From positions 1-50,196 of the forward strand of contig JALWRH010000086.1 in assembly GCA_026994195.1 (NCBI GenBank): a DNA stretch of 50,196 nt, in the 5' to 3' direction. The notes under the pieces were generated by a model. That model made no database searches and was not told the origin of the DNA. It saw nothing but the letters and a program-made list of their open reading frames with translations. Position 1 is the stretch's first letter; each line of letters opens with the position of its first letter. The position numbers and the translations under genes are program-made. This DNA is from Sedimenticola sp. (lineage in GTDB: Bacteria; Pseudomonadota; Gammaproteobacteria; Chromatiales; Chromatiaceae). Positions 43,878 to 50,196 of the stretch are shown here, in pieces.

Positions 43878-45057
43878 CCTGGCCTATCGTGATATCGGCA
43901 ACAGCTTTGGACGCTATCTGTTTACAGGGCTGGGGATAGGACTGCTCATTGGCGTAACACTCACCATGGCAGGCGTGTTTCGTGGCATGGTGGAAGACGG
44001 CAGAGCGCTGCTCACTGCTGCTGATGCCGATATCTGGGTAGTGCAGCAAAATACCCTGGGACCTTTTGCAGAGCCGTCCTCCCTGCCGGATGATTTTTAC
44101 CGTGGCCTTCTGACGCTAGAAGGCGTGGATCAGGCAAGAAACATCGCTTATTTGACTCTGGAGATCGGCACAGCAGAAAACAAGGTGCGGGTGATGCTGC
44201 AGGGTATTGATCCTTCAGCGCCTATACCAAGGCTGGTGGCAGGCAGGCCGTTGACGCGTCCTCATTATGAACTGGTGGTAGACAAGCGTAGTGGTTTCCA
44301 TTTGGGGGATGTCATACCGATACATCGTCACCGTTACAAGGTGGTGGGAGTAACCGAAGGCATGCGTTCACCGTCCGGTGACCCCATGGTGTTTCTGCCC
44401 CTCAAGGATGCGCAGGAAATCCAGTTTCTGAAAGACAATGATGCCGTTTATAGGGACCGTAAACGCCTGCAGGAGAATCCGCGCCTCAATCCGGCTGCCA
44501 ACCCCGGTCTGATAGATGATGTCGAAACAGCTTTTTTCTCCAACCACCGGGTCAATGCCATATTGGTCAATGTCAGGTCAGGCTACGACAGTCACCGGGT
44601 TGCGGCAGAGATTAAGAAATGGCTGCGGGTGACGGCTTATCCCAAGGATGAAATGGAGCAGATCCTGATTGGCAATCTGATTGCCATGGCTTCAAAACAG
44701 ATTGGCCTGTTTCTGGTGATTCTCACCATCGTTACCGCAGCCATCATCGCTTTGACGGTCTATTCCATGACTCAAACCAAACTCAAGGAGATTGCGGTAC
44801 TGAAACTGATTGGAACCCCCAACCACTTGATCTCCCGCATGATCTTGCTGGAAGCCCTGGGCCTGGGCTTGATCGGCTTTCTGAGCGGAAAACTGGCGGT
44901 TACCTACTGGGCGCCCTTGTTCCCCAAGCATGTAGTGATGCAGGTTGATGATACTTTGCGAGCGCTGGTCATCACCCTGTTGATTTGTGTACTGGCAAGC
45001 ATTGCAGGGATTCGATCCGCCCTGGCAGTGCCCCCCTCTTCGGCCATCGGAGGCTGA
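43870..45057 (+). CDS. ABC exporter permease, DevC/FtsX-MacB type
   Basis: A 395-residue permease with the MacB/FtsX topology: one N-terminal helix (YLFTGLGIGLLIGVTLTMAGV), a large periplasmic domain (ADADIWVVQQNTLGPFAEPS is typical of DevC), then three C-terminal helices (GLFLVILTIVTAAIIALTVY; ILLEALGLGLIGFLSGK; ALVITLLICVLASIAGI). It is the membrane subunit between the adaptor and the ATPase. TGA overlaps the ATPase start region. Confidence 0.9.
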   Translation: MISLAYRDIGNSFGRYLFTGLGIGLLIGVTLTMAGVFRGMVEDGRALLTAADADIWVVQQNTLGPFAEPSSLPDDFYRGLLTLEGVDQARNIAYLTLEIGTAENKVRVMLQGIDPSAPIPRLVAGRPLTRPHYELVVDKRSGFHLGDVIPIHRHRYKVVGVTEGMRSPSGDPMVFLPLKDAQEIQFLKDNDAVYRDRKRLQENPRLNPAANPGLIDDVETAFFSNHRVNAILVNVRSGYDSHRVAAEIKKWLRVTAYPKDEMEQILIGNLIAMASKQIGLFLVILTIVTAAIIALTVYSMTQTKLKEIAVLKLIGTPNHLISRMILLEALGLGLIGFLSGKLAVTYWAPLFPKHVVMQVDDTLRALVITLLICVLASIAGIRSALAVPPSSAIGG

Positions 45058-45059
45058 TG

Positions 45060-45779
45060 ATGTCCGCCGTGAAAAATATTCCTGCCATACAGGTTGAGAA
45101 TCTCAGCAAGACCTATGGCAGCGGTGCTTCTGCGGTAACGGCGCTTAGGGACATCAATATGACCGTTCATACAGGAGAAGTCGTTGGCCTGTTGGGGCCC
45201 AGTGGTTCCGGTAAGACCACCCTGTTACAGTGCCTGGGCGCTATTCTTGATCCCAGTGGCGGACATATTGCTCTTGGGGGTGAAACCCTCTATGACGATG
45301 GCTGGAAATACCATGACCGGCGCGCACTGCGCCGGGATCATATCGGTTTCATTTTCCAGCGTCCGTATCTCATCCCTTTCATGAACGCAACGGAAAACAT
45401 TGCTTTCCTGCCCATGCTTCAGGGAAAATCCAACAGAATGGCCTACCAACGCGCCAGGGATCTGCTGGAATTACTGGAAATCGCCCATCGGGCGGATGCA
45501 CGGATCGAGCAGTTGTCTGGAGGCGAGCAGCAACGCGTGTCCATTGCCCGCGCCCTGGCCAATGATCCGCCGGTTATTCTTGCGGATGAACCCACTGCGC
45601 CTCTGGACAGTCATCGCGCCCTGATTGTCATGAAGTTGCTGCACCAGATGGCGCAGAAAGCGCAAACTGCCATCATCGTCGTTACCCACGACGAGAACAT
45701 CATCCCCCTGTTCCGGCGTCTCTACTATTTGCGTGATGGTGTTCTGCATGAAGAGCAAGGGGAAGGAAAGCCGCTATAG
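45060..45779 (+). CDS. ABC exporter ATP-binding subunit, DevA/LolD type
   Basis: A 239-residue nucleotide-binding protein. Walker [13 protein letters not shown], signature [15 protein letters not shown], Walker [14 protein letters not shown] (most relatives read DEPTGALDS) and the switch histidine VVTHDEN are seen. GGAGG 6 bases upstream of ATG 45060; ATG 45057 is also in frame. It completes the adaptor-permease-ATPase set. A hairpin follows the stop. Confidence 0.93.
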   Translation: MSAVKNIPAIQVENLSKTYGSGASAVTALRDINMTVHTGEVVGLLGPSGSGKTTLLQCLGAILDPSGGHIALGGETLYDDGWKYHDRRALRRDHIGFIFQRPYLIPFMNATENIAFLPMLQGKSNRMAYQRARDLLELLEIAHRADARIEQLSGGEQQRVSIARALANDPPVILADEPTAPLDSHRALIVMKLLHQMAQKAQTAIIVVTHDENIIPLFRRLYYLRDGVLHEEQGEGKPL

Positions 45780-45781
45780 CT

Positions 45782-45811
45782 GGATGTTGAAAACAGCGTT
45801 TTTCAACATCC
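45782..45811 (+). terminator. Hairpin after the ABC exporter genes
   Basis: A perfect 12-bp stem, GGATGTTGAAAA (45782-45793) and TTTTCAACATCC (45800-45811), with a six-base loop, starts three bases past the stop. No T run follows, so it may protect the transcript's 3' end or terminate weakly. Confidence 0.55.
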
Positions 45812-45993
45812 TGGTGGGTGGCTTTCGTATGTAGCGATTCCCCGTAACGGTAACAGGCGACACTACTCACGGCAGAATACGCTTGTATAGAAAGGGGTTA
45901 TTTGCCGTAAAAAAATATATGATATAGCGTATGTAATGTTAATATAACCAAGTTTACTTACTTTACTGCAGTTGGACCTGAGGGCGTGTGTCG
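45812..45993 (+). promoter_or_regulatory. Promoter region of the RND efflux genes
   Basis: Gene-free 182 bp. The second half (45905-45960) is strongly AT-rich. A possible -10 TATAAC at 45943-45948 lies 18 bases after ATGATA (45919-45924), a weak -35. AGGG at 45981-45984 serves as ribosome binding site for ATG 45994. Confidence 0.4.
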
Positions 45994-47094
45994 ATGGCTA
46001 AAAAACTGATCAAATGGCTGATAGTGCTGGTGGTGATTGCAGCAGTCGTGGTTGCAGGCATAAAAGTCATCAGCAAAAAGAAAGCGGCTCTGGCAAAGAT
46101 ACCCACGGCAAAGGTTTACGCTATTGTGGCACCGACACAGATCGCCCGGCAGTCCACTATCCAATTGACTGTTCCCTATCTGGCAGAAGTGCAGAGTGAT
46201 TCCGATGTGGAGATTGCCTCAAAAGTCACTTCCCGGGTGGACATGATTGTTTCCAGTGGAACCTCGGTCAAACGGGGTGATATCGTCGTCAGGCTGGATG
46301 CGGGTGAGCTGCTGGCCAAGAAGAAAGGGCTACAGCTGAAGATCGCGGAAGTGAAGGATCAGATACGGGCAAAATACGCCGAGCTGAAGAACCTGAAGCG
46401 GGTGCATGAGCACACAGGAGAACTGCTGGCCAGCCAGGTTATTCCCAGAGACAAATATGATACAGAAGCAGCCAATATCGAAAGCCTGCAGGCAACCATC
46501 GCCGGTATGCAAAACCGGGCGGCATCCTTGGAACAGAACATCCGGGAAATCGAGGATTCACTGACCTACACCAGCATCAAGGCGCCCATGGACGGCGTGG
46601 TGAGCAAGACCTATGTTGCCGAGGGGGGAATCGCCAGCAGCGGCAAACCCCTGCTGAGCCTGGCCGGAGGTGATGGCAAGCGCCTGGTGGTGCGTGTGCC
46701 GGATGATGTGAAACCTACAGCCTTGCTGATGAAGGGGGCTGACCAGCCCTGTCCCCTGCTTTCTCTCAACAGTACCTTCAATGGCCTGGACGAATACAGC
46801 TGTCAGATGCGTACCGACCTGGCGGCGGGCAACCGGGTGGAAGTGAGGCTGCTGGTGTTTTCCGGCGAGGGCATTCTTCTGCCTTTCAATGCCGTGCTGG
46901 AAATCAACGGCAAGCAGGATGTGCTCGTCGTTCAGGGTGATAAAGCCACTCCCAAGTCCGTACAGGTCAAGGCCGAAGGAAGCCAGGGGCTGGTGGTACA
47001 AGGCCTTGAGGTGGGTGATGAATACGTGGTGGCCAAGCCGGATATTCTGCTCAAGCTGTTGACCGGTGTGTCTATTGTCAAAGCCGGTCAATAG
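45994..47094 (+). CDS. RND efflux periplasmic adaptor
   Basis: A 366-residue AcrA/HlyD-type adaptor. It is tethered by an N-terminal helix (WLIVLVVIAAVVVAGIKVI) with no lipobox cysteine. Lipoyl segments (EVQSDSDVEIASKVTSRVD; TSIKAPMDGVVSKTYVAEGG) flank a coiled-coil hairpin around KDQIRAKYAELKNLKRVHEH. ATG 45994 is preferred over GTG 45988 for ribosome-binding-site spacing. It precedes its permease by 11 bases. Outer-membrane channel genes are not in view. Confidence 0.9.
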   Translation: MAKKLIKWLIVLVVIAAVVVAGIKVISKKKAALAKIPTAKVYAIVAPTQIARQSTIQLTVPYLAEVQSDSDVEIASKVTSRVDMIVSSGTSVKRGDIVVRLDAGELLAKKKGLQLKIAEVKDQIRAKYAELKNLKRVHEHTGELLASQVIPRDKYDTEAANIESLQATIAGMQNRAASLEQNIREIEDSLTYTSIKAPMDGVVSKTYVAEGGIASSGKPLLSLAGGDGKRLVVRVPDDVKPTALLMKGADQPCPLLSLNSTFNGLDEYSCQMRTDLAAGNRVEVRLLVFSGEGILLPFNAVLEINGKQDVLVVQGDKATPKSVQVKAEGSQGLVVQGLEVGDEYVVAKPDILLKLLTGVSIVKAGQ

Positions 47095-47105
47095 GAGGCG
47101 GGAAT

Positions 47106-50100
47106 ATGTTCAGTTATTTCTACCGGCGTCCCTATCTGACCTTTGCCCTCATTGCCGCATTTTTCATTATTGGTGTAATGGGCCTGATCGCCATGCCCAA
47201 GAACCTGTTTCCCGATGCAGAGCGCCCGACGGTCATCGTCATCACCCAGATTCCCGGCGCCACCGCAAAGGTCGCTGCGGCCACGGTATCCAAGCCCATC
47301 GAAGAAGAGATTTCCCGTCTGGGGCTGGTGCGCGAGGTCAGCTCTGTGAACGTGGCCAATTTTTCCATAGTAAAGGGCGAATTCGAATACAAAAAAGGCC
47401 TGGATGCCGCTGCCGTGGATGTGAACAACGCCCTGTCCATTGCGCGCAGCAAGCTGCCGGCCAATGCCAATCCGGCCATCTATACCTCGGGTTCATTCAC
47501 CCTGCCGGTGGAGGTCGTCACCCTGACCCCAAAGGATGAGAGCCTGACCTTGCCCGATCTGCGCAAGGTGGCGGACAGCTTCATCAAACCGTATCTGCTG
47601 AGCAAGCCGGCCATCGGCAACGTGGAGGTCTTCGGCGGGTATCAGAGCGCCATCAATATTGCCCTGGACCCCCTCAAGGCCAAGAAGTACGGCCTGGATT
47701 TCAACAAAGTGGCCCAGGTGATCACCGCCACCAACAAAGACATGCCCATGGGGTTTCTCAAAGGCAGGGAAGGGTTCTTCACCCTGACCTATTATGGTGA
47801 CAAGGCCGATGTGGGCGCGCTGAAACATCTCGTGGTGGCGCCCAATGTGCGCCTGCAGGATATCGCAGACGTGACCTGGAGCTACAAGAAACGCTTCAGC
47901 GGTTACATGGGCAATGGCAAAGAAGGCATTGCCCTGGCGATACAGCGCGCGCCCGGCGGCAGCGTGCTGGATGTGAGCAAGGCGGCGCGCAGGGAACTGA
48001 AGACTCTCCAGGCCCAGTACCCGCGTATCGAATTCCAGATCAGTGACACCCAGCGCGATCTCATCGAGACCGCCAACACCAATATGCTGGAAGCCTTGCG
48101 GGATGCCATCATCTATACCCTCATCGTATTGCTGTTCTTTCTGGGGAATTTCCGGGCGATCATTGCAGCGGGCCTGTCCATTCCCCTGGTGTTCTTTGGC
48201 ACCATGGCGGTCATCTACCTGGCCGGGGGTGAGCTGAATATCGTGGTGTACACAGCCATCATCCTGGCCCTGGGAATGCTGGTGGACGATGCTGTGGTTG
48301 TGCTGGAAAACATCGAGCGTCACCTGGGAGAGATGCACGAGGACCTGGATACCGCCATCGAGGAAGGCACCAGGGAAGTCCTGTCTCCGGTGTTTGCCGG
48401 CACTGTGGCCACCATCGTGATCATGTTCCCCCTGATGTTCGTCGGGGACTTTCCGCAACATATCTTCCGTCCCCTGATCTCCACCCTGATCATTGCCCTG
48501 CTGGTGTCCTATTTTCTGTCCATCACCTTCATTCCCAAGCTGTCCGTGTATCTTTACCGGAACGGCACGGGCAAGACCCGCGTGGAGAAGCTGTTTGAAA
48601 AACTCTACCAGGCCAGTTTCGGTCGCCTGGTTGCGCCTTATCTGGGTATCCTGAAATTCACCAATGGACGTTTTTCCATGTGGCGCAAGCTGCTGCTGAC
48701 CCTGGGCGTACTGGCCATACTGGTGGTCAGCCTGAAAAACATCATGCCCATCATCGGCAAGGACACCATGCCGCCCATGGACACCGGCATCATCAAGGCC
48801 CATGTGGTATTCAGCGCCAACGACCGGGTGGAGGATTCAGAGCAGAAGATCAAGCCTTTCCTGGAATGGCTGCATCAGCAGCCGGAAGTGGTGATGAGTT
48901 CCGTGGCCTTTGGCTCCGAGGCCGGCGTGCTTTCCCTGGGGAGTGGGAATCTACCCAGTGAAGCGACCATCACCGTGAACTGTGTCAACCGCTTTGAACG
49001 GAAGAAGACCCTGTGGGATATCGAAAATGAAATCCGCGACCGTCTGCACCAGCTGCCCGGAATAAAAACCGCCGATGTGTATGATTTTGGCGCAACGGCC
49101 ATCAGTTCCATCAAGGCTCCATTGGATGTGCGTATCAAGTCCGGTGACTACGAGAACCTGCCGGAAGTGGCGCAGAAAATTGCCAAGGTGCTCACCCCCA
49201 TCAAGGGGCTGACCAGTATCTCGCAAAGCTGGGGCAGTGATTTCAGTGAAATCAAGGTGGATATCGATACCAACAAGGCGCTGAGTTACGGCCTGACGCC
49301 CGGGGCCATCGTCCAGCAGATTCCCATCCGCGGCCAGATCCTGTCCTTGAGTGGCAATCTGTCTTCCATGAGTACCCAGTATGTCCGCCTGTATCTCAAG
49401 GGACGCTTCAGCGAGGATATACAGAGCCTCAAATCCATGCTGATCCAGACGCCCAAAGGCGAGGAGCTGCCCCTTACCGCCCTGGCGAAGGTCAGCCACA
49501 ACCTGACCCAGGCCAAGATCGAGCGGGACCAGATGCTCTACAGTATCGATGTCAACGGTTACCGGTCCACGCGTCCCATCACCCATATCACCGCAGATGC
49601 CCAGGCGGCGGTGAGCAAAGTGGATACCTCCGGTTTCATCGTCAGCCAGGAAGGCGATATTGTCTCCCTGGATGACAGCTTCCAGCGCATGATCAAGGCC
49701 ATTGGCTCCGGTGTCATCATTTTGACCTTGACCCTCATCGTCATCTACCGGTCGGTCAAGCTGGGGCTGATCATGATCGTGGTGCTGCCGCTGTCCATGA
49801 TCGGTGCGTCCTGGGGCATGCTGCTGTTCGATAAGCCCAGTTGCATGCCCAGTCTCATCGGTATCCTGCTGCTGTTCGGCATCATCATCAAGAATGCCGT
49901 GCTGCTGGTGGATTTCTACCAGGATTTCCGCTTGCGTGAACCGCCGTTTGAAAGCGCGCTGGAAAGCGTGCGGGTGCGTTTCCGTCCGGTCATGATGACG
50001 GCTTTCGGCACCATTGCGGGCATGATTCCCATTGCCCTGGAGCAGGCGGTGGGGCTGGAAAGGTTGTCTCCTCTTGCTGATGTGGCCGTGGGCGGATTGA

Positions 50101-50174
50101 TCGTGGGAACCCTGTTGACCCTGATCTATGTGCCCATGTTCGCCTACGGCTTCGACCGGGATAAGCAGGGGTGA
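47106..50174 (+). CDS. RND-family efflux permease
   Basis: A complete 1022-residue proton-driven transporter of the AcrB/HAE1 kind. The family layout of 12 helices and two large periplasmic loops is visible. The proton-relay aspartates lie in GMLVDDAVVVLENIERHLGE and the relay lysine in FGIIIKNAVLLVDFYQD. The N-terminal FYRRPYLTFALIAAFFIIGV and PNLFPD-like MPKNLFPDAERP are typical. AGGAGGCGGGAAT supplies a strong ribosome binding site. Motif density fits a small-molecule (HAE) rather than a heavy-metal (HME) type, but substrate is not predictable. Confidence 0.95.
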   Translation: MFSYFYRRPYLTFALIAAFFIIGVMGLIAMPKNLFPDAERPTVIVITQIPGATAKVAAATVSKPIEEEISRLGLVREVSSVNVANFSIVKGEFEYKKGLDAAAVDVNNALSIARSKLPANANPAIYTSGSFTLPVEVVTLTPKDESLTLPDLRKVADSFIKPYLLSKPAIGNVEVFGGYQSAINIALDPLKAKKYGLDFNKVAQVITATNKDMPMGFLKGREGFFTLTYYGDKADVGALKHLVVAPNVRLQDIADVTWSYKKRFSGYMGNGKEGIALAIQRAPGGSVLDVSKAARRELKTLQAQYPRIEFQISDTQRDLIETANTNMLEALRDAIIYTLIVLLFFLGNFRAIIAAGLSIPLVFFGTMAVIYLAGGELNIVVYTAIILALGMLVDDAVVVLENIERHLGEMHEDLDTAIEEGTREVLSPVFAGTVATIVIMFPLMFVGDFPQHIFRPLISTLIIALLVSYFLSITFIPKLSVYLYRNGTGKTRVEKLFEKLYQASFGRLVAPYLGILKFTNGRFSMWRKLLLTLGVLAILVVSLKNIMPIIGKDTMPPMDTGIIKAHVVFSANDRVEDSEQKIKPFLEWLHQQPEVVMSSVAFGSEAGVLSLGSGNLPSEATITVNCVNRFERKKTLWDIENEIRDRLHQLPGIKTADVYDFGATAISSIKAPLDVRIKSGDYENLPEVAQKIAKVLTPIKGLTSISQSWGSDFSEIKVDIDTNKALSYGLTPGAIVQQIPIRGQILSLSGNLSSMSTQYVRLYLKGRFSEDIQSLKSMLIQTPKGEELPLTALAKVSHNLTQAKIERDQMLYSIDVNGYRSTRPITHITADAQAAVSKVDTSGFIVSQEGDIVSLDDSFQRMIKAIGSGVIILTLTLIVIYRSVKLGLIMIVVLPLSMIGASWGMLLFDKPSCMPSLIGILLLFGIIIKNAVLLVDFYQDFRLREPPFESALESVRVRFRPVMMTAFGTIAGMIPIALEQAVGLERLSPLADVAVGGLIVGTLLTLIYVPMFAYGFDRDKQG

Positions 50175-50196
50175 GTAGCTGCAACCTGGAACCGGA

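Noticed and set aside
47493-48803. A 436-codon frame antisense to the RND permease
   Set aside because: The RND gene is unambiguous; the antisense product is His/Gln/Gly-rich and featureless.

Overview
The window is about 50 kb of a moderately GC-rich gammaproteobacterial chromosome. The core genes point to that class: ftsY diverging from an M16 peptidase pair followed by rsmD and coaD, an Allochromatium-type 2[4Fe-4S] ferredoxin, rpoZ-spoT, ubiC, and the MoxR/Bat operon. Five rhodanese domains in four proteins, a TauE-type exporter, DUF302 and metallo-beta-lactamase-fold proteins and an arsenite pump suggest a sulfur-oxidising or sulfidic-habitat bacterium. That lifestyle is inferred; no sox, dsr or carbon-fixation gene is present.

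Layout. Bases 1-10250 are housekeeping: ftsY (partial), two M16 peptidases, rsmD, coaD, ferredoxin, gamma-glutamyltransferase, a secreted helical-repeat protein, rpoZ, spoT and ubiC. Bases 10257-13539 (minus) hold an ECF sigma factor overlapping a transmembrane Ser/Thr kinase with TPRs. Then come mobA (minus) and an APH/P-loop kinase fusion (plus). Bases 15883-21929 encode an AddB-like nuclease and an AddA/UvrD-like helicase-nuclease. Facing them is a coiled-coil protein with three EFSL repeats and a PD-(D/E)XK-like core (21953-23551).

A 330-bp element (23578-23907) lies upstream of that last gene. It has 33-bp terminal inverted repeats enclosing two long palindromes, a three-way-junction layout. 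No encoded protein is credible in it. Next is the six-gene MoxR-DUF58-DUF4381-BatA-BatB/C-BatD operon (24051-30784).

From about 30.8 to 46 kb the composition is visibly more AT-rich and the content accessory: a periplasmic two-domain rhodanese, a porin, an acr3/unknown/Crp-Fnr arsenite operon, a DUF302 protein, and a tight nine-gene minus-strand operon (42546 to 36245). In transcription order the operon encodes a universal stress protein, TauE-type exporter, periplasmic rhodanese, CDF metal exporter, CDF with a C-terminal extra domain, rhodanese, K+ channel, rhodanese and MBL-fold protein. Its repeated, closely related CPxxDR rhodaneses in two compartments together with exporters and a channel make it the best candidate here for an uncharacterised functional system.

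The right end (42711-50174, plus) carries two export machines: a DevBCA-like ABC exporter diverging from the rhodanese operon, and an RND adaptor/permease pair. I recognised no tRNA, rRNA, CRISPR array, integrase or insertion sequence. Assignments rest on reading motifs; no database search was run.
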